From Heligmosomoides polygyrus polygyrus (Eukaryota > Nematoda > Chromadorea > Rhabditida > Heligmosomidae), in NCBI GenBank assembly GCA_947396885.1, contig OX377206.1, positions 85,619,960-85,683,959 of the forward strand: a DNA stretch of 64,000 nucleotides. Direction: 5' to 3'. This document shows, piece by piece, positions 12,501 to 21,300 of this stretch. How positions within the stretch are numbered: position 1 is the first letter of the stretch; every line of letters starts with the position of its first letter. Below the pieces are notes generated by a model. The model was not told the DNA's origin, did not search any database, and saw nothing but the letters and a program-made list of their open reading frames with translations. Position numbers and translations under genes: made by a program.

Positions 12501-14167
12501 GGCAGAGTGATTGGGCCGAAGACGATCTCCTGAGGAAGTGCGCTTCCCAGTGGCGAATTAGGGAGCGCGAACTGATCTCCCGTGCACTTTCTCTAAGAAG
12601 GTAGGGATTGTCTACTATCCCACGTCCAGAATTTTTTTATTCCGTATTTATGGCATTGGTTCTCTAAAAAAGAGGTGTGAAAACGTGTGCGCAACATTCA
12701 TCAACCCCTATGACACCCCATGAGATGCGCTTCGATGGCGCAGTCGGTAGGAGTGCTGCCTCAGAGAAGCACACCGGTGGGTTTTGAGTTGGAGTCTGTG
12801 TACTACCACTATTTTTGCACGTATTAATTTGTTGTTATTACGCTTCCTGGTGATCACAGGAGTCAATTTTAGACCATCAGTGTTCACAAAAATCCAAGGC
12901 TGTCTATTTGCGCCTTCATATGCGCTAGTTTTTTTTTCTTCGTGAGTGGCAGTTGGTTACGTCGACGTTCACCCAGGATCCTTCTCTACACTCACGAACT
13001 ACGAGTTTAACGAAGAAGAAGTGTTCATTCCTTGCCATGGAGAAGATGGTTGTTCACCGGCTTTTGTAAGGTGCTGCTGGTGTTACACGTGCTTGTGTTT
13101 ACTTGCTTCGCAGTTATGTAGCATAGCTGTTGACTAAAAGGGAAGAGCAATAAGATCTTTTATTTCCAGAAAAATGATATTGTGCAGTTACGCGTCGTTA
13201 TAAAAACTGCACATATGAAGGCGCAAATAGACGGCCTTGGTTTGTTGTAAGTGCATATGGTTTAAGATTGACTCCTGTGATCATGAGAAAGCGTAATAAC
13301 AACAAACTTATATGTCCAAAAACATTTTCAGTACGTAGACTCGAACTCAAAACCCGCCGGTGTGCTTCTATGAGGCGGCACTCTTAACGACTGCGCCACC
13401 GAGGCGTTGGGGTGGGGTGTCATAGGGGTTGATGAGTGTTGCGCACACGTTTTCACGCCTCTTCCTCAGGTCTCTAAAAAGCGTTAAGCAAAAACTAACA
13501 GTTATTCTTGATTCCGCTCACAGGGCCTTACACCCTGTCAAAATAGCATCGCTAAAGCTCACCTTTAGTTGGGAACATTTCCTTGTTAGAGTGCTTTACT
13601 GACCAGCATTGTTGCCCTTCACAATCTTCAAAATTTAACACCCCATGGTGGTAGGTCGTATACAGGGACCTTCTCATAGACCGCGACGGCAGCGACTGGC
13701 CGGCCAAGCAATGCATACATATCGATTGTTGTTGGGCGTTCGCTGGGCTTTAATCGATTTGCATGCGTTGCACAGATGACTCACTCGCTGACTATAAACA
13801 GCCAACAAGACTGGTGTGGAGTCTGTGTCGGGGCCGTCATCATAGTTTATTAGTTTCTGAAAGCGAACCGGGTAATACTTCATTTCTTCTTTCAGCAGCT
13901 GCACAACTACATTCGGACCCAAGCAAAACCAGCCCCAGACCAGAGTTGAAAAGGTGCAGTGAAACTGAACCGCTGAACCGCCCAGAACCCCTCTGGTGAC
14001 CGTGGTTGCAAAATATATATCGGATACAAACGTGTCAGCTTTGTACTAGTGTGCATTGTTTTTCTTCCTACGAGCAGATGTTTCTTTTCAGACAGCTGAT
14101 TGAACTCTCGAAAGAGGTGCTGCTTCAACCCGTTGTTAATCAACAACCTCAAATTCTGAATCACTAA
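582..14167 (+). CDS. mtm-9: Myotubularin-related pseudophosphatase, MTMR9 orthologue
   Basis: Fifteen exons join in frame to 571 aa: 582-678, 751-818, 3296-3394, 4690-4765, 4835-4989, 6164-6292, 6514-6667, 6724-6828, 7104-7229, 10386-10488, 10937-11081, 12083-12193, 12270-12413, 12473-12600, 14092-14167. All introns are GT-AG with matching phases. An N-terminal PH-GRAM domain (about residues 1-110) precedes the myotubularin phosphatase fold. Motifs shared with MTMR9 include RFPVLSY, RRCKEDE, GGGFE, EREW-AGHPFQ and WPSVAPQS. The catalytic loop reads HGGEGTD (residues 343-349) where active enzymes have HCSDGWDR, so the Cys and Arg are absent and the protein should be inactive. In the family, MTMR9 binds active MTMR6/7/8 and tunes their 3-phosphoinositide phosphatase activity at membranes; nematode MTM-6/MTM-9 act in endocytosis. 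The start at 582 (MELSEAIEVPRV) aligns with the MTMR9 N terminus. Introns hold a LINE, SINEs, a Tc1 element and MITEs. Confidence 0.93.
985..2408 (+). mobile_element. 5'-truncated non-LTR retrotransposon (CR1/jockey-like reverse transcriptase)
   Basis: Lies in mtm-9 intron 2. Reverse transcriptase motifs appear in order: FLSNRAFQVKVG, then SGVPQGGVLSPLLF (about 1050-1096), then after a SINE insertion KQFADDVKIY with the catalytic ADD (about 1455-1484). The thumb and C-terminal part continue to a stop at 2281-2283. The frame shifts once near 1690-1726, so the copy is dead. The 3' end runs into AAATAAATAAG-type short repeats near 2393-2408, as expected of a LINE tail. The 5' half is missing. 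Assignment to the CR1/jockey group rests on motif style only. Confidence 0.8.
1098..1394 (+). mobile_element. tRNA-derived SINE inside the LINE
   Basis: The head resembles a tRNA gene, with an A-box-like GGGCGCAGTCGG and a B-box-like stretch near GGTTCCTGGTTC. A body follows (AAGCCTTCCATCC, GAGCGCTGACTTGTTC, CCAAATACGCATTCAAA), then the tail TTTATTCTTTATCC. Near-identical 10-bp flanks (TATTGTTCTC at 1088-1097 and TATTTTTCTC at 1395-1404) are a plausible target-site duplication. This is the reference copy for the family in this window. Confidence 0.8.
3692..3997. repeat. piggyBac-like MITE, TTAACCCTTTCACGAC termini
   Basis: Inverted termini read TTGACCCTTTCACGACA on the left and TGTCGTGAAAGGGTTAA on the right. 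A TTAA target and an end starting CCC are the pattern of piggyBac-type elements. There is no coding capacity. Related, in inverted orientation, to the copy at 9496-9768. Lies in mtm-9 intron 3. Confidence 0.65.
4416..4465 (-). ncRNA. Hammerhead-like core motif, possible Penelope-like element remnant
   Basis: On the minus strand CTGAAGA (4453-4447) is followed by GGGGTTACGCC and GAAACG. This is the order of the conserved hammerhead blocks CUGANGA and GAAA with a very short stem II, a form known from terminal repeats of Penelope-like retroelements. Stem II is imperfect (GGGG opposite CGCC). No reverse transcriptase is visible nearby. Only the motif order is seen; ribozyme activity is not established. 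Confidence 0.3.
7345..7926. repeat. piggyBac-like MITE, 582 bp, with long perfect terminal repeats
   Basis: The ends are perfect inverted repeats of about 23 bp, starting TTAACCCATTGACAACC on the left and ending GGTTGTCAATGGGTTAA on the right, including the TTAA target. No transposase is readable inside. Lies in mtm-9 intron 9. Confidence 0.8.
8178..9077 (+). mobile_element. Inactive Tc1/mariner-superfamily transposon
   Basis: The 900-bp element is flanked by TA on both sides, with inverted ends beginning CAGGGTGCACCATAAATATG (left) and the complement ending at 9077. Broken reading frames match a Tc1-type transposase: IVWARISSTGRTP (about 8488-8526), LLPWPQ near 8606, and VVDYCVWSILEEKAC (about 8762-8806), which is the region following the third catalytic acidic residue. 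Frameshifts and stops make it non-functional. Inserted in mtm-9 intron 9. Confidence 0.85.
9496..9768. repeat. piggyBac-like MITE, inverted relative of the 3692-3997 copy
   Basis: Right end GTTGTGAAAGGGTTAA and left end TTAACTCTCTCACGGC flank non-coding sequence. Internal blocks such as CATGGGAAACTTCAT and ATCAAACATTTAGTA are the complement of blocks in the 3692-3997 copy. Same intron as the 7345-7926 element. Confidence 0.6.
11430..11745 (+). mobile_element. tRNA-derived SINE with internal poly-C tract
   Basis: Contains ACCCGATACCAGGTTCCTGG, GGCCAAACAAGCCTTCC and GGCCAAATACGCGTTCA, ending GATTGATTAACGCC and a TTTATCCTTATCC tail. A run of C with two T interruptions sits at 11601-11627 in the middle of the body. 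In mtm-9 intron 11. Confidence 0.8.
12660..13589. repeat. Foldback element with tRNA-like arms, copy 1 (left tip missing)
   Basis: Two long inverted arms (about 12660-12930 and 13215-13500) each carry a tRNA-like stretch with a TGGCGCAGTCGG A-box and a GAGTTCGAGTC-type B-box (complement GACTCGAACTC near 13339-13349). The right tip continues to CCTTGTTAG at 13589; the left tip is absent. The core between the arms keeps an open frame (12946-13137, 63 aa) with PCHGEDGCSP and RCCWC. Inserted in the last mtm-9 intron. Two full relatives lie at 53190-54193 and 59572-60610. Confidence 0.75.
13664..13860. repeat. Probable copy of the CATAGACCGCGACG repeat family
   Basis: Shares TCATAGACCGCGACG followed by GCAAAGCAT-like and ATCGAT-like motifs with 30068-30224, and more loosely with the better defined MITE at 22217-22401. 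The right boundary is not clear. Confidence 0.35.
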
Positions 14168-14578
14168 GGTGAGTTGCGATTTGATGATGTTGTCTGTTAA
14201 CCAATTTACTAAATAACAGTATTCGCTTTCTTGAAAAACTAGGTTGCTGTAGCTTAGCTTACTGTAAAAAAGGGAACGTAAATTGTGTTTTCTGCGATGC
14301 CCTTCGCTATGCGTAATACCGCGCAGACAGAGTTTTCGCTATCAATCAAATGAAGACTATGCACGATGTGACCTCTTTTTATTGCACATCAAACAGTCCC
14401 TGCTTCGCTGCACTTTAAAATAAGCTTAATACCATTTTTTGTAATAAGAAACATGAAAATGCTATAAAAATTCAAATTATACTCATTTTTGCACCACGCG
14501 AGTTAAAAGTTTGAAGAAAATGGTATAAAATTGTTTACATTACGAGGTTTTTTACCCTTTTAAGCGGATTTCTACTTC

Positions 14579-14753
14579 ACACTATAGTTGTGCTCTCCCA
14601 AAAACTTCGAATAACCGAATATATTCGAATAGCGACGATTTTCGAGCATTCGAATTCGAATAACATTCGAAAATCGCGATTTTTCGAGCATTCGAATTCG
14701 AATAGAATTATTCGAATTCGAATGCTCGAATATTCATTCGGGCACAACTGTAC
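14579..14753. repeat. TTCGAA-palindrome element A
   Basis: Starts CACTATAGTTGTGCTC and ends with the degenerate complement GGGCACAACTGTA. The interior is an AT-rich array of ATTCGAATTCGAAT-type palindromic units. Same architecture as 33392-33822 and 51770-52055. Confidence 0.7.
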
Positions 14754-14754
14754 T

Positions 14755-14880
14755 TCTCACCCCGGGCAGCGCGGCATTATGAAATCTACCCGCATCGATT
14801 GGGCGGCGGTGTGATCGATATTGATAGCATTTATAGCGTCGTTGCGCTCAGTGATGGAAGTATACTTCCCATCTGAGAGT
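14755..14880. repeat. Dispersed repeat, inverted relative of 25735-25870
   Basis: Blocks GTGTGATCGATATTGATAGC, CATCGATTGGGCGGC and CGCTCAGTGATGGAA have complements in the same order around 25735-25870 in a wdr-26 intron. No coding potential; type of element unknown. Confidence 0.5.
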
Positions 14881-15415
14881 GTAGTTAAGATTGAAAAGCG
14901 TTCAGTTTGAAGATGTTCGGTTTGACTTCAAAAGTGCCCATCTTGACATGAACATGACACAGAATAACAACGATGTGCTAATCCTGTTGTGTTCGCTCCA
15001 CTATGATTGTTAGTTTTATAGACGATTCAGGCTGTCTAGCATCATTTCCATTCGTTCTTCATTCCAGGTGCGAGGTGCTATTATGTAGCTCCGTTATCCG
15101 TATCTACAGCCGTTAACGACGAGCACAACAACGAGCAAGGGGAGAGCTGGAACTTTCTTTCTTGTCGTCCTTTAGTCATTTTGCTGCCGTGATATAGTGT
15201 CGCATCCATTTCGGCTTCTGTGATGTTGTCCGTCTAGTTGGTCAGTCCTACGAGAACAACTGAAAACTCAGGCTTGAAAACTGAAACGTAGACGTGTGTC
15301 GCTTTTGTGCAAATGTATAGGTTAGCTTTGATCGATAATAATGTCATAATGTATTCTAAGCAGCAGAGTGTGGTTTTCTGAGTTGTGCTGTTCCATAATA
15401 AAGGTACAGACACTG

Positions 15416-16456
15416 TTGATTGCGAACCTTATTTTTGTGGTCATCAACTTCGTCAACTTGCCAACCTCTCAGCCTTTGTAGAAGTCCAAAGTTCCCTCGC
15501 CGCATAGATATTTCAACATCGTTTGTTTTAGGGGTTCATTGGGGAAGTCTGCGCGATTTCGTAGAGACGAGCAGTACTGGTAGGCATTGCAGTTGACAGG
15601 AGTTGCCGAGATAGCATGGGCGGATATCCAACAAGGACGCGTGATTGGCTGCTGACTGCCAAGCACCCGCCGCTGTATACGCCCAAGCAGATTTCCCAGG
15701 CAGTACCGTTTTTGCTTTTTGTACGTGGAATTCTATGAAGCCATGAAGTTGCATCTCTCACCAGTAAAAGATAAGGGATAAGGGTGGTAGTTAATTGTAT
15801 TGTCCCGGTATGCGCCGCGCATTCTTCTGTTACGTGATGTTGTCGAGGCAATTTCAATGCATTTCTGGCCTATGCGGAGGCTTGCGTCGGCCAGCCGATA
15901 GAAAAGTCAGTGCTTTACTCCTCCCAGGCAAGTCTGGTGCCAATTCACCGATCCCGGACGGAATGGAAGGCTTGGTTGGCCTGAGTGGGAAATCGGTGCC
16001 AAGCAGCTGGTGTGCTCTCCATGCGCATCAAATCATCCGTACCTATACTCGGCAGGATAATCTGTCGTCCCACTGATCGTGGAACTGGCTCCAGCAACAT
16101 CTCCGTGGCGTGCCAGACTAGCCCAGTGAGTAGTCGTTCAGGGAATGGCGTCGTGTATATCGTTCTGGGTTTTCACGATGGAGTCCATCATCGTGTTGGT
16201 GATACAGCCAGAGGTGATTTTTCTTTCAACAGTTGTCAATGGAACGCGATACGTGACCACACAGCTGACAGAGACGACATCTTGCCCCAAGTGACTCCAT
16301 CTGATTTGGGTGCTGCGTCGCCTAGCGGCAGAACTATGAATTAGGGCTAAGATTTCGCTGTATGACTAAGTGGGTATGGAGCCGAACGTTCGCCCTCCCT
16401 AGTTATTCGCCTACACTGAGATTGGAATGTTGCTCATGTTGTACCAAAGATAACTA
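15416..16456. other. Intergenic stretch between convergent genes
   Basis: Apart from the SINE at 15806-16006 I find no supported gene. Overlapping ORFs of 60-120 aa on both strands lack splice context or recognisable motifs. Confidence 0.4.
15806..16006 (-). mobile_element. tRNA-derived SINE, truncated, minus orientation
   Basis: Complement of the SINE body: GTTGTCGAGGCAATTTCAATGC, GGCCAGCCGATAGAAAAGTC, GGAAGGCTTGGTTGGCCTG. The tRNA-like head is missing beyond about 16006 and the sequence is diverged. Confidence 0.65.
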
Positions 16457-17746
16457 TTAGGTTGTCAGGAAAGCTCTCGGCGCTTTTTATTACTATTTTT
16501 CATTCGTCTATTATCAAGTAAAAATTCAACTTGCATTACGCATTAATGTGACTTTCTGCACAGAATTTTTCGCTCTGAATAACTGATTTGTGTTTCAACG
16601 TTGTTTTATATTTCTGTTCTTGAAAGCCTCATTGAAGAATGTCGAAGGAGTGATTCTGAACGATATTTTATTTCAATTTCAAATTGGGACAATCCGCAGC
16701 CGAGACAGCTCGACAAATCAATCAAGTGTGGGGGCTTAATAGCGTTGGAGAAACATTGTGCACTGTGGGCCAGTGGTTCAGTGAATTTCGGACCGGAAAT
16801 TTCAGCGTTGAAGATGACCCCCGTAGCGGTCGAACTATAGCAATCCTGGACGGCGGGTTGAAGGAATTGGCAGAAGCTGAACCATCCCGAGCAGTTCGCG
16901 GCATCGCGGAAGAACTGGACGTCAGTAAAACTGCTGTGCGGATGCTTTGCAACGCCTTGGGAAGGTGAAAAGGCTCGAAAAGTGGGTGTCTCACGAGTTG
17001 AGCACGCGGGAAAAAAATTGTCACGTTTCGAGTTTTGTTCTTCTCTACTTTTACGCAACAAAACTGACCCGTTTTTGAATCGAATCACCACTTGTTATGA
17101 AAAGTGGTGGATTCTGTATGATAACAGAAAAACGTTCCGGACAATGGTTGGACGCCGACGAACCCCCTAAGCATTTTCCAAAGGCGAAACTCCACCAAAA
17201 AAGATAATGGTCACTGTGTGGTGGTCGGCTGCTGGTGTGATCCAATACAAATTTTTGGCATCGGGCCGAACGATCACAACAGTCGTACTGTAAGGAAATC
17301 GACGGCATACACCGAGAATTACGTCAACTTCAGTCGGCATTGGTCAACAGAAGAGGCCCGATTCTTGCACGATAACGCCCGCCCTCACGTTTCAAAAATC
17401 AGTATTCCAAAATTGAACAAATTAAGGGTTGAAGCTCTACCTTCTCGCCATATTCTCCAGACCTCTCACCAACCGACTACCACCTTTTCAAACACTTTCA
17501 GAACTTTCTCGCTGGAAAAACCTTCACCAACCAGGACCAAGCCAAAACAGCTTTCGAGGATTTTGTCAAATCCCGACCACCTAATTTCTTCGCTGATGGA
17601 AAAAGTCGGCTGGTGGCCCGTTGGCGAAAATGTGCTGATTCGAATGGTGCTTACTTCGACTAAATCCGACAAGAGTTGAGAAAGTTATGGTAGTTCAAAG
17701 CGAAAGCGAAGCACTCAAAACGCTGAGAACTTTCCGAATGACCTAA
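16457..17746 (+). mobile_element. Inactive mariner transposon (1.29 kb)
   Basis: Flanked by TA, with inverted ends beginning TTAGGTTGTCAGGAAAGCTC and, at the right, the complement of TTAGGTCATTCGGAAAGTTC. The transposase is readable with frameshifts. The N-terminal helix-turn-helix part is at 16684-16965 (SAAETARQINQVWG, VGQWFSEFRTGNFSVEDDPR), then KWVSHEL, MVTVWWSAAGVIQY, and the third-Asp region SPDLSPTDYHLFKHF near 17460-17500. Several stops make it dead. It lies between the two convergent genes, its right end about 55 bp from the putative wdr-26 poly(A) signal. Confidence 0.9.
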
Positions 17747-17800
17747 TAAAATAAAAACTGCAGAAGGGCTGAATGGATGTTCACAAGTGAGATTTGCTGC

Positions 17801-17806
17801 TTTATT
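17801..17806 (-). terminator. Putative wdr-26 poly(A) signal
   Basis: TTTATT on the plus strand is AATAAA on the minus strand, about 500 nt past the wdr-26 stop codon. It is the most plausible signal before the mariner begins at 17746. Confidence 0.4.
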
Positions 17807-18309
17807 ACACACCTTCCTTCAGACACATTCATTTGCTCGACGTCGCGAAAAGACAACACCCTGAGATAAAAGCAGCACATTGAGGTTGATCATAATTATT
17901 GTCACTTAGCAAGCTGCCTTCACAAGCAAAACAAAGTGCATCTTACAGGCAATGAGTTGACTGGGAACACGGAATCGAACACCTTATAAAAACTGGGTAA
18001 ATAAGCATGGATAGCCGACTACGAACTGACCCTAAGATCATCACTCGCATTGTATAACATGCAATGTGCGACGATTCCCAGTGCTCCTCACAGTAATAAT
18101 ACTAAAGGCACATGAACAGGAAAATAATTACACATCATATGTGGTGGAACAGACAAATTTATGAAAGAATGTACGATGAAGATATTGACAAACGCATGAT
18201 GACTGAAATGACTACACTGAACACGCTAACTGTATGGAAACAACACACTACCGACAAAAGTACATAAGTGATTGGATGGAAACAGAACACAACCAACCGT
18301 TGACGAGAT

Positions 18310-21300
18310 TTACTCTCCAGTTTCCTTCTTCTTCTCCTTTCGACTGCGTCGATGTTTACCCGTTTTCGACTTATGGCTTTTTTTCACCTCCGCTGGTGGC
18401 TGCTCCTCTGACACATCACTGCGGGCGATGTTCCAGATGCGCACTGTACAATCCTGCGAGCAACTCGCCAGCATACTAAATGTTGAAAACGGTATTCTTG
18501 GAAACAAAAGTCTTGGAAAAACGCACCAGCGGAACGGCCTTACCTTGGATACTTCATATTCCATGCAACACTGTTGACTACACGTTTGTGTCCTCGCAGC
18601 TTCAACGCATGTTTGCTATTAGTGAGCCCCCAAATCATCACTTTATTGTCTGAAAAAGGCGAACATACATATAAGAACCGAATATTTATAAACTGTGATG
18701 CCTGCTGTCGGATGAAATGCTGAACTAATATCATTAATTTTGGAGCAAGTCTCATGGATACACCCTCATGCTCCATAATAACATGCAGAGAAGTCACCCA
18801 ATAACTTAAAGTATTGCGGATAAAGGACGGCGTTATTCAATTCCTTTTGGGATGCGCCACGCATTCTACTGCTGCAGGATGTCGTGGAGGCGATTTGAAT
18901 GCGTATTTGGCCAAACAACGAGTTGCAATGGCCAACCGATGAACAAGTCAGCGCTTTATCCTTTCCAGACAATTCTGGTACTAATTCAACGACCTCGGGG
19001 GAATGCGAGGCTTGGTTGCCAGGGCGGGAGATCCGAACCAGGAACCTGGTATCGGGTGCACGCGATAATCGGCACCTCCTCCGATTGCGCTACACACGCC
19101 AATACCCAATAATTACAAAATGAAAACGCTAAATACGCTGGAATGCCGTAGAAGGACTCATCTCTGCTAAGGTTAGGGTAGAGCTGTCAGGAATGGAAAG
19201 ACGTAAATGGAATAGATGAACCAAAATATAGAATCTCTCTATTGACTTGCACCTACCTTATCGCCCTAAATTTTTACCGTATACGTGAATGGAACAATTG
19301 TAAACAATCATTTAACGAAAAATGCCTCCGGAAAATATGAATGTCGGCGACTGATAAATACAGCGAAGAAAATCACGAAAGAAGATTAGGTGCATGAACT
19401 GGCATCCATCATCTTATAAACAAGTTAGCTTCCACAATACTGCTAAAAATGTGGGTAGGCCTAGCCGAAATCCGGGGACGAGGAAGCAATGGCAACCAGA
19501 TGCAGTAGTAAAAAAAAAGGAAAAAATTACTGACTAAGCAATGGAATACAACAAAAACAGCTGCAATGATCCTTTTGGGTTAGCCGAATAGATTCGCTTT
19601 CATTATGAACTCTTAAGAATTGAAACTTTATAAAGAGATTTGGAGATCAACGAAAGCCGTCAATTCAACGAAAAGAAGCTAGCCGAAATGAACTGACTAA
19701 CAACATCCACTTTACCGTGACTGGACATGCCGTTTTAGTATTACCGTTGAACATCTTCCTCAACAAACCTTACAGATTTTCAGCAATGGAAATCGCTTCA
19801 AAATTGATGGACGCAAGAGATGGTTTGGCTTTGGCAATGCGGTACAAAAAAAAACACACACTTTTAGTACCATGAAAATATTTCGCTCCCGATACCGCTT
19901 TCAAGGGGATTATTGTGAGAAAAATTACCCGACACTGTAACCTATAAACCAGAAACCTTCCAATAACATCGAAACTCTTACTTTCCGTTCCCGTAGCGAT
20001 ATATCCACAGTGTAGTCCTCCAAATGCCGCGTGAATCACAAGATTTCCTTGCTGCGCTCCATAAAAATTCCTCATAAGCGTCTTCGATTGCAAATCCCAC
20101 AAGCGAAGATTACGCTGCGTTGTAGTGAGCACGTACCTGGAAAACAGCAGTATTTCGCAAACCCTCACGCTTCGTGAAACCTTTGGTACTATTCTTAGCG
20201 AAATAATATGATTAAGAAGGAGCTCTTCAGAGTGGATAATCAATGCAAGTAAAACTACCGAAAATATATGGTTATATTCAGTAGATTCCACTGATGCAAA
20301 ATGCCCAATGTTCATAAGACTTCAACACATTTTGTCCAAGGTTAATCTACACGACTAGATAGTTCTCCACGAAACTCGATTTTCGGCACTATTGTACTTT
20401 AGGACTCCAGAGGACGAGCAGAATTCAAAAAAAAATCGCCCAAACTTCGCCCAGGGGGGGAGGTTATTTGGGGTGCTGATCCCGAATCTGACATCCATTT
20501 TTGAAATTTCGGCCGATTACGGTAGGTTACGGTAGGTAGGGCTGCCGAGGTCATAATCACCGATTTCGCCCAAACCTCGCCTATGGGAGTTATTTGGGGT
20601 GCTTCGGCCGAAATTTCAAAAACGGATGTTAGATTCGTGATGATCAGCACCTCAAATAACCCCCTGGGGAAGTTTGGGCGAAAAAAAAAATTTCGACCCC
20701 TCCTCAACCTCTGGAGTCCCGAAAGTACAATAGTTCCCGATTTTCCTTTAAAATGGCCTCTAATCAGCACAAATGATGGAAAAGAAACAGATGTTGACAA
20801 CATAAAAAGGAAGCGGCTCCTGTTTTTGCTACCAGCACGATATTCTTAAAACGGTGACGACGACGTTCTATGACGTATATTCGGGTTTTCTTAATAATAA
20901 AAGTAAAAAAAGACGAGGGGCAGGAGAAATCCTGATTAGCTCCAAATGATAGTTCGTTAGATACGAACGTCAAACACAAATAAGTACACCTCCCGACCTG
21001 GAGCTGGCATACAAGGTAGTAGAAGCAGCTACTGAAACGGTTTAACAGTTTTTAGTCAAGAAATCGCTTCTGAATCCACAACATTTTAGACAAGTTCTTA
21101 AAACATTTCTTCTGAATACGCTATGCTGGTTCTTTCACGGTAAAAATCCTCGTTGAAAATGTTTTTTTTTAACCTGGCACAAGACTAAGATGTTGTATTA
21201 GTTTTAAATGCATTTAATAACAAGATACCCAGCCTAACTACTAAAGCAAACCAGTTGAAAATGCTAAAGAAAGCTTGAAAAATTTCGCACCTTTCAGTGG

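Larger units (their letters stand above)
14168..15415 (+). promoter_or_regulatory. Putative mtm-9 3' UTR with one intron and poly(A) signal
   Basis: The stop codon is followed directly by a strong donor (TAAG|GTGAGT, intron from 14169). A good acceptor, CATTCCAG, ends at 15067. Splicing these would give a 3' UTR of about 350 nt reaching AATAAA at 15397-15402. The intron would carry the two repeats at 14579-14880. No poly(A) signal as good is seen close to the stop. Confidence 0.4.

Noticed and set aside
12720..12792. tRNA gene on the plus strand
   Set aside because: A- and B-box are present, but the stems do not pair and the unit is part of a foldback arm repeated elsewhere.
15985..16344. 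119-aa plus-strand ORF
   Set aside because: Overlaps a SINE at its start, has no motif, and an alternative open frame exists on the other strand.
16606..17091. 161-aa minus-strand ORF
   Set aside because: It is antisense to the mariner transposase and has no independent motif.
20399..20849. ORFs of 88 and 134 aa on opposite strands
   Set aside because: Both lie in the palindromic MITE; the openness is a by-product of the inverted repeat.
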